DNA of 64,000 bases, from contig NC_088209.1 of assembly GCF_037126465.1 (NCBI RefSeq), positions 11,788,052 through 11,852,051 of the forward strand. The letters are read 5' to 3'. Below are positions 1-12,616 of this stretch, in pieces. The notes below the pieces were generated by a model, which was given only the letters and a program-made list of their open reading frames with translations, was not told the DNA's origin and did no database searches. The DNA is from Ornithodoros turicata (Eukaryota > Arthropoda > Arachnida > Ixodida > Argasidae). The position numbers and the translations under genes were made by a program. How positions within the stretch are numbered: the stretch's first letter is position 1; each line of letters opens with the position of its first letter.

Positions 1-50
1 TGATGGCTGGTTAGGAGCGTGCTATGTGGTGAAGTTCTGTTTTAACAGTG
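1..50. mobile_element. Family F palindromic MITE, right end only
   Basis: The window opens inside the right arm of an F element: 'taggagcgtgctatgtggtg' followed by a diverged terminus ending CAGTG, then TA. The left arm lies outside the window. F elements are described at 11065-11302. Confidence 0.85.
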
Positions 51-325
51 TAGACCTGTTGTTGTTCATTGAATATTTTTCTTCTTCTCTTAATCTTTCG
101 TTTTTCTTTTTTTGTCTGACCAAAGATTAGTTCTTGAATCCGAATCACTCTATATTGCCGGGCTAATCAGTCAGCCTAACCAGGTGAGTCCTTCCACTTT
201 GTAGAACGATAATAGCTAAGCACCCCCTTTATTTTTAACTAGTCACATCACCACAGTTTTGGCACATTATGGCATTAGTTGTCGACGAGCCAATACAACA
301 GAATCATCATCATAGTCATCACGTA

Positions 326-703
326 CAGGGTGTTTATTTTTATCCTTGACAGAATTTTTATTAAAAAGCTATGAGAGCAGCACGGATGTTGCCATTTTTT
401 CTTCTATCCATTATCATCATCATTGTCGTTTTGGCAATTGGTCAGGCGTGCATCCTCTCGAAGATCTCGAAGACCACAAGATGAATAATTACATAAAATG
501 CATTAATTTACTGTTTGATAAGGGAATTTCGGGCATAATCGAGATAACAGAATGGGAGGTTATCTTCATTGAAAGCCATTCGACGCCTAACGAATCCTGA
601 AAAGTGTACGTGCGTCAGAGTGTCCGTACCCGAATTTTGATATGCAAATGAGCCGAAACGCCGGCAACGAGGAACGCAGGGAGCACCGCGCTCATTTCAC
701 CTG
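326..703. mobile_element. Foldback element fragment with TACAGGGTG end
   Basis: Begins TACAGGGTGTTTATTTTTAT and then matches the arms of the two elements at 8.6-9.7 kb: 'acagaatttttattaaaaa', 'gaaagccattc', and a later 'atgagccgaaac' block. Only one arm is seen; the BEL fragment follows directly at about 706. No transposase is visible. Confidence 0.6.
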
Positions 704-705
704 AG

Positions 706-1266
706 ATGGCCACGTTGAAGAGTACACTTCGAAAAGTTCTTGGGAAAGCTTGCCTACAGTTCGAAGAGCTGCGAACGTTGATGACAGAGGTAGAGTCGGT
801 TCTAAACTCTCGTCCCATCACCTACGTAGGAATCGACCCAGACGAGTTTGGTGCTCTCACACCGTCTCACTTTCTTTTGGGCAAAAGAAGTATTGCGCTA
901 CCTCCATCGGTCACCTCATCGAACAATGACTGCCCGACCACAAGAAAGGACGAGTTTGCGCGTCGGTTGAGATACCGAGAAAAAGTCATGAATGATTTTT
1001 GGCAACGCTGGAAGCGAGACTATTTATTGCAACTACGATCAGCTCATCACTTTTCTTCATCCTTTACGACGAAGTTAGCGGTGGGCGATGTTGTCCTCAT
1101 CGAGAGCAAGTTGCCACGGAACATGTGGAACTTAGGAAGGGTGGTGAAGACGTTCCCTGGGCAAGACGGCACTGTGCGATTATGTGTCGTCAAACACACT
1201 AACGGCACGGCAAACGGCAAACGGCAAAATTTGCTCGTTCTGGAATTTTCCCCACGTAACCACTAA
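706..1266 (+). pseudogene. BEL/Pao retrotransposon Pol, C-terminal integrase part
   Basis: An open frame of 186 codons matches the C-terminal end of BEL/Pao polyproteins: the end of the integrase core and the following domain (Pfam DUF5641 type). Visible hallmarks are LNSRPITY near residues 32-39, LTPSHFLLGK near 50-59, a RLRYREKVMNDFWQRWKRDY stretch near 86-105, and GDVVLIE near 127-133. In intact elements this region follows the DDE integrase core. The upstream core, RT, protease and gag are absent, and upstream DNA is an unrelated foldback arm, so this is a 5'-truncated fragment. The frame stays open to its natural-looking end, so the copy is not very old. The first ATG is only the first in-frame methionine after the break. 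Confidence 0.88.
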
Positions 1267-1607
1267 CCTCCTTATCTTTCGCTATGCTTGCGAATTCTTG
1301 CCTGTTGTCCCGTTTCGTCCACGTGTTCGTGAACCTTCCATTTTTCTGCAACCGGTCTGTAGCCTAGATCACTACGTTCACATAATCCCCTCCACACTCT
1401 AACAAAGCAGCCATTCACTCCGGCCGTAAAAACCCGTACGGAACCTTTCTTCCCTCCGGGCTGTTGACCCACAATTCGCATGAACCTTTAAACACGTCAC
1501 ACCTAACCCTTTAAATACCATGCCAATGATGAGGACGGTGCCCAGAAGAAGAACAGTCTCTGTTCGAAATATCGGCGGCTTCTGTCCTGAGGCAACTCCC
1601 TTCCTAC
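1233..1607 (+). repeat. BEL 3' flank (probable LTR region), repeated inverted at 47.2 kb
   Basis: From the last codons of the BEL frame to about 1607, the sequence recurs in reverse complement at 47155-47566, including 'ctgttcgaaatatcggcggc'. An LTR or 3' UTR is the natural reading, but no second LTR copy or target duplication is visible here. Confidence 0.6.
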
Positions 1608-4600
1608 ACTAACGGCAAGTTCGTCACGACTGCTGCTCAACGCCTATTTCATCTGGAAGTTTAGAACTCGTCATTCGCCGCGGGAGGATGTGGAATATTT
1701 CGATGAAGAGGACGACGATGAACGAAAACGGCTAGGGCGCACTTTTGATTACGAGCTTTTGGGCCATTCCCAGTTTTGGAACTGACCGTTAATAATAACC
1801 GTAGGGATTCAACGCTCTTCAGGTCTCCTATATTTAACACACGTGATTTGGAGCGATGGAGATGATTGGAGCAGGTCCTATCTGCAGGCCAGATAGACCC
1901 ACTGATCTCTATGTATAAAGGCTGGATCGCGCATGGGAGAGGGGCTCGTGGGGGAGAGGCGTGCATTCGGGCCGCCATGTTGGGAGGCCCTAAAACGCAG
2001 TGTGCGCCCATAGAAAACAATGGGAGGCAACGGAGATTGTGAGTATTTATTGCGCTGCAGGCGTTGATCGTTGTTTGTCATCACAAAATTTTGTAAGGTG
2101 CCAGTATACTGATGTATCCTAACAGTGTTTCACAGGTGTCCTGCCGTTCAATTCTTAATTACGTTATGTTTTGCATTCCGAAACTAGACCGTCACGGCAG
2201 TGCAGCGCTGGGGATTGTACTACAGTACGTTTCCCAGCCAATATTTCAATAAGAAACGATGTGAGGTTAACAACAACCATGTATGTAATATCCCGTGCTG
2301 CGTTCTGGACAAAAATTGTTCCATAAAGAACGGTCCGGGATGATATATACTCGCATGGCAGAAAGAGATCGTACTGTAGAATCACAGCCGTTGTCTTAGT
2401 CGTGTATAGGGACCGTGCGACACCTAAAGGGGGCACGCTGCTCTGTCGCGACAGCGCCGCCAGTGGCGGTCTTGGAAGTATCCGACGTGATACCACGCCG
2501 CCCGTTCTATGCATTCTCAAGTGGAACCGTAGCTTGCGTGGCGACCGCCGTAATTAGAAGGGCTAATTTTCGAAGTGAAAATAATGTGGAACCTTTCTGG
2601 GGCGCGAACGAAGAGAATGGAGACAAACTGCAGAGAAACAACCACCGTATTTATAATGTATCTAACAGTGCGGAAGGAGAACAGCCACTCGCGTCTGCCT
2701 GTTCAGAACACCTGTAAGTGATACGTCGAGAGGATGGTTATTTGACGCCTCACAAAATCCTGGCTTGCTAGCGAAGGCTATATACGTGTATTTCTCTGAC
2801 TCCAGCCATTTGTAATATCATGTTTTTGACTGAGTCTTGTATTCCTTCCGTCCTCTTTGCACACACATAGCTTCGTCACTGAAATCTACATCGTGCGTCC
2901 GTTTTATCCATACACGTAAACACGTCAGGTCACAACTTATTGTCTGAACTTCTACTGCAGTTTTTCCAGTATCTTCAGATACAATAACGCTAAAGAGATA
3001 CTCAAAGAAGAAATTATATGAGTTTCTACCTCAGCTACCGCCGTAGCTTGCGGCACGACAGCTGTGAAATGGTCGGTGCGTAAATACTGAACCTCTTGGA
3101 CAACGTAGAACTTCGGTTCTCACTCGTCAACCAGATTACCGGGAGCAATATCTGCTCCGGGCACCTCAATCATTATCTCGAAATATGTTGCCGTTTGGTC
3201 GTTGCATTTGACGGTGATACAGTATCCAGCGGCGTTTCACCATCACGAAAGTGGCAACTGTAAATCATTGATCATTTTGCAGGTCCTCATTCAGTTTCGT
3301 TGAAACTAGAACGAAAGAAGTAGAATATATTCGCTCATGTTGTGCACACCTCATGCAATGGCCGAACGCGCTTCACAAACGCTATTCGCTGCGAGTCTAG
3401 TGCCCTCAGTGGTATTGGAAGCATAGAAAGCACGAGAAATGAAACATCTGGTCCCTAAGGAAGAGTTCTTTTAGTTGCTGGCACAGTTAGCGATGCAACA
3501 GTTCAAGTGTGACAAAAAAAGACGCCCGCACTTCACATGTAAACAAAGCTGGCTACCCGGCGGCTATCACGCAAGGTACTTTCTCCGGAGGCCGCATCGC
3601 GGCGCCACCAGTTTGTCGCACAGTCCCTATGGGTTTAGTATGATTTATATCAAGCATCGCCGCAGAAACAGTCTTTTAGTAAACGACAGCGGTGCTTTGC
3701 CTCGCAAATATGGACACACCGAAGCAGCCCTGAATACTTCACGCAATTAGATCACGCTTGTTAGGACAGTTAATCAGGTAGTGATGTAAGCTTAATCAAT
3801 TAAGCTACTTAGAAAGTGGTAACACCTCCTTGAGACACAGGACTTCTCTTTTTGAAGTACAGCCCTTCTATGTTTGTTTGCTTCTTCCTTTATTTGTTCT
3901 GATTATTTGCAGGCACGGTTGCGCCAAACTGAATGTCCTTCTCCAGCACTCACATGCTTTTGTTGAATACAACTGCAGCGTGAGAAAAGCTGCTTGGGGA
4001 CGGGGTCCTGGTATCCAGTGCTGACTTTGTCATGCTTGTTATGTGGAGCATGTTCCAAACAATGCAGCTCCACGTATGGTCTTCAAATTGCAACAGGACT
4101 ATTTGGAATTGGAGATTGAAACAGTTGTGATTTTGTCATTTTGGCCCTCGTGTACCCAGTCTGTGAAACGCAAACAAAAAAAGTCTAACACGATATGCTT
4201 TTGTAATGAAGATCACTGATGATGAGTAAAGAGAATATAGAGTTCAAGTTTATTCAATACTTTATATCATTCATTATATTATTCAACATTTTATGTCAAG
4301 TTTATACAACATCAAGTTTATTCAAGTTCAAGATTTATTTCTTGCACTTATGCGTTTCAGGATACAATGAGCGTGCAGGGAGGTCGCAAAAGGCTACATT
4401 TATTGTTTTGTGACCTTGCTGCAATGGCAATATATATTTTCGGAACGACAATGGTCAGGTACGCTCTCTAAATTTGTAGCACTCAATTTTAGGTTGGAAT
4501 GAGCAATGAATAGCAACTTCCCGACTGATATTTTCTCATATATGCTAAATTTTAAATTTAATGTGATCGAATATGTGATAATATAATAATAATATATAAG

Positions 4601-5152
4601 AATATAATATGTGATAAATGAATGTGATCAACAGTAGATGTAAACAACATGAGTAGCCAGAGAAGTGCATTCTCAATAAATAATTGTCTTCTTATAGCGT
4701 ATATGTGCATGCCTATTAACTGAAACAATTATCACAGTTCCCTGACAAGTTTTAATTTCTGAGAGTGTACTGTAGAGGCTGCTTAGATCTACAACAGTTC
4801 ATACAAGGTGTTATATACTGTGAATGCCTTTAAAAATCCCATGTGACACATATGCCTTTACTTTCTGGAGGTGCTGTGGTAGTCAAAGTTTGCGGGCATT
4901 ACGCAGGTTCTGCACCCATTTCTTGAGTATGTCGAGGCAGCTGTGAAGTAACCTGCATTGATGATGATTGTTCCAACTTTTATGGCGCATCGACAACAAA
5001 GGAAATAATACATCAGAACATTGGTTTGGGTGCAACCAGTTAAAAATGAATATGTTGTTTAATAAATGCATTGGACAAATGTTAAAACATCAGTTTAAAA
5101 CATGGTTTACAATCCCTGTATCTTCTAATAATTAAAAAGATTAAAAACTATT
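1608..5152. other. Unassigned non-coding DNA
   Basis: No protein family recognised on either strand. A block at about 1870-1930 ('actgatctctatgtataaag') resembles, in reverse complement, 8590-8650, so it is an old interspersed repeat. 2400-2560 and 3590-3620 are GC-richer. 4540-4620 is very AT-rich. Confidence 0.5.
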
Positions 5153-5450
5153 CTAAAAAGCAGTGATGGCCAGTAGTTAACTACATGTAGTTAAACTACT
5201 AGTTAAACTACCAGACTGTAGTTAAAAAGTAGTTATCAACTACTTGCAGAAATGTAGTGGCAACTACTAGTTAAACTACTATTTTAAGTAGTTAACTACA
5301 GTAGTTAGGTTACTGAAGGCGCGAACTACTTCCGATTTGGCCGCAAGCTTTACGGCACGATTGTGCTTCTGACTTTTACCTTGAGCTACTTGTTTGATGA
5401 GAACGGTGTCGTGCATGTGTACTAAATCTTCAGTTTTAATGCTTGTCCAG

Positions 5451-7243
5451 CAGTGTTGCGGATTTAACGAGTCAAATCGGATTTAAATCAAATCCATGTT
5501 TTTCGGAACACCGCAAATCAAATCCAAATCAAGTCTGGATTTAAACTTGAGGCGACAAATATCATTTTAAATTCGGATTTGTTTTTGGTGTGCTAAATCA
5601 AATCTGGTTTTAAATCAGGATTCATCAAATCCGTCAACGAATCCGGGGGCTAAAGTTCCCGAAATAACTGTAGCATGCAGCTGACCATGTCTACAAGGTA
5701 CAGTTACTGAATGCATTCGCTGGATAATACCCGTGACATGGTATAAACACATATAAATCTCACCGCAGCGAAGAGTATGAACAGCCAACATAGCGATGCG
5801 AAGGTTGACACTGACATTTTATTTATTTTCACGTGGATATCGGAGTAACATATTTGTCAAATACGCTTACTCGGCACATAAGATAAAGCCAACTGCCGGG
5901 AATTATGTTGTGTTAAATGTGACGGCTGCGTGCTGCACACCGCAGTTGTGTTATAACAAACTCAGTAGTGCATCCGCCCAACACGCGTAAGCAGTCTTAT
6001 TCTCTCAAGTTCTCGTTTAGAAAGACCAGCTGCTCCAATGTAGCTTGGTGCAGCCTGTTTCTTTTCGCGGTCTTGATCAGGCTGGCTGCAGAGAGCACTC
6101 GTACGACTGCTCCAGAACTTGCAGGTACTGCAAATAGATGTTTCGCTACTTCCGAAAGCAGCGGGTGGCTGGCCACTGCGGACATCCAATAGCAGAGAGG
6201 GGAAACAACATCATCCTTTACTGTACACTTGCTTAAATAGAGGATTTCGTCGTTCGTTTTTGCGGTAAGAGTTCTGCGGTGCCACCGAGTTGACCATAAG
6301 CAAGCCTCTATGAAAAAGGGCAACCAACATTCACATTCCTGTTCCTGGACACAATGACCTCATACGACTGGTTCTCATGTGGACATTTCGGGACTTATTT
6401 TAGCAATCTCTGGGACACCAGAACGCGACATCAGTCGCAGTTCAGAGCCAATAAAACAGGCAAAATACGTCTATGGTAGTCCTTTTGTCGAACGTACATT
6501 GTTTGAGCTCAGTGGGCCAGTGGTGCGCTTTCTCCAATGCGTTCCATTTCTGAGAAATTATGGAAAGCTGTGATACCGTTGTGAATTAGACAACGAACTG
6601 CCCATGTGATTATATGTGAGAGTATTGCATGACGAACCTTTAGTGCTCGGAAGGGAAGATGGCTATATGCCTTAGAGGTGGTCTGGCTGACAGACAAACC
6701 ACCTCTTAAACTTGAAGCAGTCTACAAACAGTATCCGTAGACTGCTTCATGCAATCAAAAAATCGTGGCATTTCTTTTTAAATGAAACACAACTTTTAGC
6801 GGGACATTGGGAACCGAGATGGCGGGATGCAAGGCAAGCCATCTCAAATCCAAACACTTTTTAGACCTTCTCCTCATTAAGAGTTGCATTGCATCATGTG
6901 TAAACATATGTGAAATGCAATTCAGTCAAATCTCTTGTAAGAACGTAATTACAGAGACGGCCTCAGATACGACTGACAAAGAATCTGCCTGCCCGTCAAC
7001 GTCAAATTTCGTAGCAGTCAAAATCCAACCATTTCCCTTCAGAAGCTTGACCAAATACACATCCAATTCCGTCGAAAACAAAAAAAACGTGATTCAATCC
7101 AAATTCAAATCATCTGCCAAAATTGTGATTCAATCCAAATCCAAATCGTCCTCATATTTTCCCCCTAAACCAAATCCCAAATCAAATCCACGAGCCCTTT
7201 GATGGATTTAAATCAAATCCCCGGATTTAAATCCGCAACACCG
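5451..7243 (-). mobile_element. Nested hAT element (hAT-B) inside hAT-A
   Basis: Ends are CAGTGTTGCGGATTTAA at 5451 and the complement of CGGTGTTGCGGATTTAA at 7243. The flanking duplication TTGTCCAG is perfect at 5443-5450 and 7244-7251. Both ends carry repeated ATTTAAATC / CAAATCCAAATC motifs (5460-5640 and 7085-7235). A transposase relic lies on the minus strand. It inserted after hAT-A had landed, because both of its duplications lie inside hAT-A. Confidence 0.93.
5997..6323 (-). pseudogene. hAT transposase, C-terminal dimerisation domain relic
   Basis: The minus-strand frame carries the hallmark end of hAT transposases: HPLLSEVAKHLFAVPASSG, then RVLSAASLI, then KRNRLHQATLEQLVFLNENL. In the family this is the dimerisation domain that follows the catalytic core and gives the common 'PASSA..ERVFS..G' and 'KRNRL' motifs; here ERVFS has become VRVLS. 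The BED zinc finger and the DDE core are not recognisable in the remaining 0.9 kb toward 7243, although a short minus frame at 6509-6697 may be decayed transposase. The 1.79-kb element is shorter than a full hAT gene, so internal deletion is likely. Confidence 0.85.
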
Positions 7244-7639
7244 TTGTCCAGTGAAGCCTCGTTTGCTGTGAAATAATTATGCAACTCAGTTTATCGCGGA
7301 AGCACAGAAAGAATCCCGCCGCAAGCTTTGTATTTCACGGTCGTAGCAGTGGCTTGAGCCAAAGTTTATCATTGATTGTGATTTATATTTAGGAGTCCAA
7401 GAACACTACAAGGGATTGGTGTTGATGGACAACGTTAAGTAGTTATAGGTGTAGTTAAACTACATTGAAGTAGTTAAAGAAGTAGTTTTAACTACTCCCC
7501 TGAAAAGTAGTTGAACTACTAGTTAAACTACTCCCCTGAAAAGTAGTTGAACTACTAGTTAAACTACTCCATCACAAAGTAGTTAGTAGTTATAGTTAAA
7601 CTACTGTAGAAGTAGTTAGCGGCCATCACTGCTAAAAAG

Positions 7640-8579
7640 AATATGGGGAACTCTTCTAAAAAGAATTATAATCTCTAATTATTATATTGCTGGGTGAAGG
7701 TGAAGGAGCCTAAAGTGTAAGGTGTGTTTCTGATGTGAACATGTAAGAAAATATGCAAAACTGAGAGAGGCTAACCACAGTGTGTGCACTGAGGTTGTTC
7801 CTTCCTGTAAAGTAGAAACCAGTGGATGAGGAACGTGATACTTACCTGTACACCCAGCCGTATCACACTGCACAGATTATTCACTGGGCAGCCCTCATGA
7901 CGAAACCTGTATTGAGAGACCACTTTTGCCTTAAAACTGCTACAAATAGCACGACACGCTACAAATTATTACTATCGTAACAAGCTGACGATACAGCTCA
8001 GACACAAAGGCGTTATTCAAGTCGCGCCACACCACCGTTACGTAGGATTCTTTGTCACAAATCAAACCAAGGCACAAAACAATACCAATACATGAAAAAA
8101 TGTGACAATCGTGGTTTTATTATGACGTAATACCGAACTTGTGCGCGAAGGTAATTCAAAGAAATGAATGTGGCACTTGCTTCCGCAGAGAACACCGTGT
8201 ACCATGCTAGCAATGCATGCAAAAAAGCGCTCGAGTGTTCGCACATGTATTGATGACAACACTACCTGTGTAGTGTAACATGTTCTTTCAAGCATATTAT
8301 GCACTCAAACTGTATTTGCCGCCGGGTAAAATGCAAGTGTGCTCGATTGAACGTCGGAAGAGCGATCAAGCAACCTGCATCCAGTGCTCGTTTTGGGCAA
8401 AAAAACACTTCATAATGGTCAAATAAATGTACAGAATGGACGCCTATTTATTCCTCGATGAAGAGTGACTCACCTGTATAAGTTTAGGCCCTGTAACCTT
8501 GCCAGTACGGTTGGTACGACCGTAATTGCAAGAAGTTGCCATGATCGCTGCGGCGGCTGTTGTGAGCACCGTAAGATGG
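7640..8579. other. Unassigned DNA
   Basis: No coding region or repeat recognised apart from short matches to interspersed tick-like repeats near 8560. Confidence 0.4.
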
Positions 8580-9063
8580 CGGCCGGTTTCTTCACGCTCG
8601 CGCTCCCTATCCGCGATCCAGCCTTTTACAATCGAGATCAGTGGATAGACCGCTTTCCGGCTTAGATAAGCCTCCGTCGGCGTGGATGATGCGCTCTTGA
8701 GACGCGGTTTTTCGGTTTCGGCTCATTTGGATACCGAAATTCAACGAAGGATATTTCACGGCATGCGCTCTTCTGTGGATTTTTAAAAAAAGAGAACGGC
8801 TTTCAACGAGTATTGTCTCCCGTTCTGCTGCAATCTCGATTTTTCCCAAAATTTCCTAATTAAATACTTAATTAATGGGTTTTACATAATTAGACGTCTT
8901 CTAGTTTCATACTCGCTTCCAGAGGATGTCCGCATGGCCGTACAACTGAGCCGCAAAAACGATAAGATTAGATTAGAGTTAGAAAATGAAACTATTGGAG
9001 AACGACATCTGTACAGTTTTTTTAATAAAAATTCTGTAAAGGCTAAAAATAAACACTTCGTAT
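8580..9063. mobile_element. Foldback element, right arm
   Basis: Shares 'cctaattaaatacttaatta', 'ccgcaaaaac' and 'aataaaaattctgtaa' with the element at 9110-9735 and with 326-703. The right end at about 9063 reads AAATAAACACTTCGTA, the complement of a TACrnnGTGTTTATTT end. The left arm is missing or strongly diverged. Confidence 0.5.
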
Positions 9064-9109
9064 ATTCTCGTTGGAGACATTGTCTACCTGACTATGCTAT
9101 AGGATGTAT

Positions 9110-9735
9110 AGGGTGTTTTTTTTTTCTTTTATTCGTTTTTGCAGTTGAGTTATAATGCCAGGCGAGCATTCTCTCGGAGTAACTAAAGATCATTAAATAC
9201 CTAAAATTCATGAATTACCTCCTTAGTTAGGAGATTTCGCGAGATACAGAACGGGAGATATTCCTCGTTGAAAGCCATCCCATGTCTTAAAAAATTTTAA
9301 ACGCGCATGTGTGTTGAAAAATCCTTCGCTGAGTTTCGCTATGCAGATGAGCCGAAACAACAACTACGCACATTTCGAGCGCAGGAAGAGCGACAGATAA
9401 TCCACGTGCTTTGGAAGCGACTGAGCTGATTGGTGTAGGCGCTAATCTGTTGGCGAGACATACCGCTTTCCGACCCAGATAATGCGAAGGTCGTGTCGTT
9501 TCTGCGCTCGAACAGTGCGTGTTTCTTGTTTCGGCTTTCAACGAGGAATATCTCCCTAATTAAATAGTTAATTAATGAATTTTAGGTATTTATTGACCTT
9601 GTTTTTACACACTTTCTTTGAGAGAATGTTTGCCTGGCAATGTAACTCAACTGCAAAAACGGCACCTATTTTGCTCTGCTAGTTTGTTTTTGTTTAATAA
9701 AAATTCTGTAACGAATAAATAAAACATCTGTAGAT
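9110..9735. mobile_element. Foldback element with long inverted arms
   Basis: The left arm (9110-9290) carries 'gcagttgagttataatgcca' and 'gagatattcctcgttgaaag'. The right arm (9530-9735) carries their complements, 'tggcaatgtaactcaactgc' and 'ctttcaacgaggaatatctc'. The right end is AAATAAAACATCTGTA. No open frame of note lies between the arms. Same family as 326-703 and 8580-9063. Confidence 0.7.
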
Positions 9736-9850
9736 CTATATTCTGGGCCACAGGCCGAGAATTTTTGCAATGTCAAATGCACGCTGATCAATTCGTGTAG
9801 GTCTTGTGACTTGAGGGCACGCTCTCGTTGACACTGCCTGAGGTCCGTAT

Positions 9851-10749
9851 CAGAGTTCGAGGTAACTCGTTACAAGTAACTCGTTACTGTAACTAAGTTC
9901 CTTTTTCCGGTAACTTGTAACGTAACTCGGTACTTTTGCGCTGTGGTAACTTTCGGAGGAACTCGTTCCTTTTTCAGGTAACTTTGCCAAAGTAACTTAA
10001 GTTCCAAGTTACTTTTAACTCGCTTTTCACTCACGTCCACATATTTTTTTGCTTTCTCCGGTTCCTTCATGGCATTTCTTGACATAAAACGTGATATTCA
10101 ATCAAAGACAGTATTTTATTCAGGAAGTGAAAACCGCTGCTATTGAAATGAAGCACCATTGTGCGCCCACAGGGAGTAAGATGCAAAGCGTTCGAAAAGA
10201 CCTCTACCAGAGAAACGTCATCATGACATTGCTAGACAGACTGAAACCGAAACAAATTGGAAGGAGAGGGCTGGGTTCCACGAACGGGCACTTGTTCGCT
10301 GCCTCCCATTGCAAGAAAAGTAGTACCGAGGGTCGCGTCGTATATCGTAATCCCCTCAAGACCGTGACTTTCGGGCGTGACCTTATTCACCTCTAGCTTC
10401 AAGCGTAGTTCAATTCAACCAAATTTTGGCGCTGTTGAACACTATGGCGTCATTTGTTTACAAACAGGGAGATGTCTATTGTTGGACATAAACGAAAACT
10501 ATCTAAGCGTGTTGCACTCCTCCGCAGGCAACTCAAGGTCTAACTCAACTGCTCACGCGCGCTGTACATGCGTAATGCTATTTTGTGTCCGAAGTAACTT
10601 GGAAGTAACTCGTTCTTTTTTTTTAAGTAACTCAGTAACTGCGAGTTACATTTCAGGCTGAAGAACTTCGTTATTAACTTAGTTACATTTTGCACACGGT
10701 AACTTAACTTGTAACGAGTTCTTTTTGACGTGTAACTTCTCAATCTATG
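9851..10749 (+). mobile_element. hAT-type element, family C, copy 1
   Basis: Bounded by 8-bp near-repeats GTCCGTAT (9843-9850) and ATCCGTAT (10750-10757). The ends are CAGAGTTCGAGGTAAC and the complement of CATAGATTGAGAAGTTAC. Subterminal zones are dense in AAGTAACTCGTTAC-like motifs. The core is about 500 bp without transposase. A second copy in inverse orientation is at 20015-20887. Confidence 0.85.
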
Positions 10750-10757
10750 ATCCGTAT

Positions 10758-12367
10758 AGGGTCAGGTGGTCGTGCACCCGACATATATGGGTACAGAGCT
10801 CGGATGCAAAAGACGGCGTAAATACAGGGTGAGCTTAGCGGCTGGTCGAGAGGCCGAAGACATGATAGCCCAAGAGGGTAGACGTAACCGTCCCCTTGGT
10901 TGAGCAGGACTGGGTCAAGCAGAGTGGCAAAATAGACGTTGCGGTATCCAAGTTGTGTCATAAGTGGCGTTGGAGGACGAGTTGTTGAGGGAGATATCGG
11001 TTAACAGATAGCGCTCAATGTCTACTCCCACAAAATGAGTTGTGGAACTGGGGGAGTTCGCCTGCACTCTTAAGAATGAACTTCACCACATAGCACGCTC
11101 CTAGCCAACCATCATCCCGAATGACAACGTTCTCGCCCCTGATTTGTTGAAAACGCGAGGAGGAGCCTATTTTGTGCCGTGCATAATGGGCACAAAATAG
11201 GCTCCTCCTCCCGTTTTCAACAAATCAGGGGCGAGAACGTTGTCATTCGGGACGATGGTTGGCTAGGAGCGTGCTATGTGGTGAAGTTCATTTCTAAGAG
11301 TGTGGGCGCATTTTATACAGCAGTGAGGGTGAGCGTGCAACATTCATACAAAGGCCATGGAGGAGTGACTCTTCGCTCTGTTGCAACGATAGGCAACATA
11401 GTGTCCTGCAGGGGGCCAATGAGACGTAGGAAATTGTCCTATGAAGTACGCGGGGTCTCAAATAAAGAAAATTGGGAACCGCTTGTGGACGCTACGTTTG
11501 AGGGCATTGTATATACCCCAAAATTCGCGTAAAAGTTGCCATTTGGTTCATATCACAAATTAGGTGGCAAACTTCTCCCTTCTCGTGTGTTATAACTTGC
11601 AGTTTGTTGTAAACGCGTTGTAAATGCGTAGATGCGTTGTTACTCACCGTCACAGAAGAGGCGACGAATAGAGCTCCAAATATACAACCCGTCCAGCCAC
11701 GAACGGCGGCGCGGTAACCGTATATGAGGCCACGTACGCTCTGTTATAGTCCCCCCGGATTTCACACCAATCGCTAGCATGTGTATAGAAGTTAAGAAGC
11801 AAACTAACAGGATTTGCACGCCTGTCTTTTACACCGCACCTTTCCCATCGTGCAAGTGATGGGAGAGGAATGCGTCGGGCTAAACGATTTGTCACGAATG
11901 AGTACGGTAATCCACGCGCAGCACCTTCGGTGAATGGGAACACGCGAAACATTCGCAGGTCTGTTTTGGAATTGTTGAACCATAGGATTCAGCATTTTGG
12001 GATGTGCGACGACTGTCGATTGGTTGTGAAAGAAAAAGACAAACAAAAAAGTTGACGCGAGACCGAACTTTATATACGTTGTGAGCTGGGTATTCCAAAT
12101 TACTTCGAGTCGCGTACGAAAATATAGGTTTTGTCAAACGAGTGTGTGACCTGAAGAAATTGTATGCGAGTACACAACGTCTCAAACGCAACCCTGCCCT
12201 CTGGCGGTAAAATGTACGGAGAAAAAGAGGTCGTTCTTAATTGTAACGTGACTATATCGTACGTATGTAGACGTTCCGGTTTGGGTCCCGTGCAGGTTTC
12301 GCTATCTCAGCAGCAACGACCTCCGAATAAAAACTAATCGTGGGCTTTCGACTTCCATGTGGCCCTG
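10758..12367. other. Unassigned DNA around an F insertion
   Basis: Minus-strand frames at 10750-11064 and 11648-11952 look mildly protein-like. The second ends at a GTGAGT that could be a splice donor (11641-11647). Frames are interrupted and no family is recognised, so no gene is called. Confidence 0.35.
11065..11302. mobile_element. Family F MITE, 238 bp, near-perfect palindrome
   Basis: Reference copy for the family. Starts CACTCTTAAGAATGAAC and ends with the near-complement at 11302. Flanked by TG on both sides (11063-11064 and 11303-11304). The whole element folds on itself around a loop near 'gtgcataatggg'. Landmarks are CCACATAGCACGCTCCTAG, CTGATTTGTTGAAAACG and an inner GGAGCCTATTTTGTGCC. 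It has no coding capacity. The CCACATAG / GGAGCCTA form differs from the CCGCATAG / GGCGTACGCC form seen elsewhere, giving two subfamilies. Confidence 0.95.
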
Positions 12368-12616
12368 CACTCTTAAAAATGAACTTCACCGCATAGCACG
12401 CTCCTAGCCAACCATAATCTCGAATGATATCTTTATCTGCGCGGATTTGTTGAAAACGGGAGGCGTACGCCTTTTTTGTGACACTTATGCTGTTCATAAT
12501 TGTCACCAAAAAGGCGTACGCCTCCCGTTTTCAACAAATCATCGAAGATAACGATATCATTCGAGATTATGGTTTGCTCGGAGCGTGCTATGCGGTGAAG
12601 TTCATTTTTAAGAGTG
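12368..12616. mobile_element. Family F MITE (CCGCATAG subfamily)
   Basis: Complete copy, CACTCTTAAAAATGAAC to its complement, flanked by TG/TG. The inner hairpin carries GGCGTACGCC and TGTGACACTTATGCTGTTCA. Confidence 0.95.

Larger units (their letters stand above)
5161..7631. mobile_element. Outer hAT-type non-autonomous element (hAT-A)
   Basis: Termini are CAGTGATGGCC at 5161 and its reverse complement GGCCATCACTG ending at 7631. Both sides carry the 8-bp direct repeat CTAAAAAG (5153-5160 and 7632-7639). An 8-bp duplication with CA(G)TG-type ends is the hAT signature. The subterminal regions (5175-5310 and 7435-7620) are filled with TAGTTAAACTACT-like palindromes. Excluding the nested element, it is about 670 bp with no coding potential, so it needed transposase from elsewhere. 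Confidence 0.92.

Noticed and set aside
2164..2520. 118-codon minus-strand frame
   Set aside because: No start context, splice signals or recognisable domain; it lies in mixed-composition unassigned DNA.
11648..11952. Minus-strand exon ending at a GTGAGT donor
   Set aside because: One donor-like site only; no acceptor, competing frames of equal length and no family.
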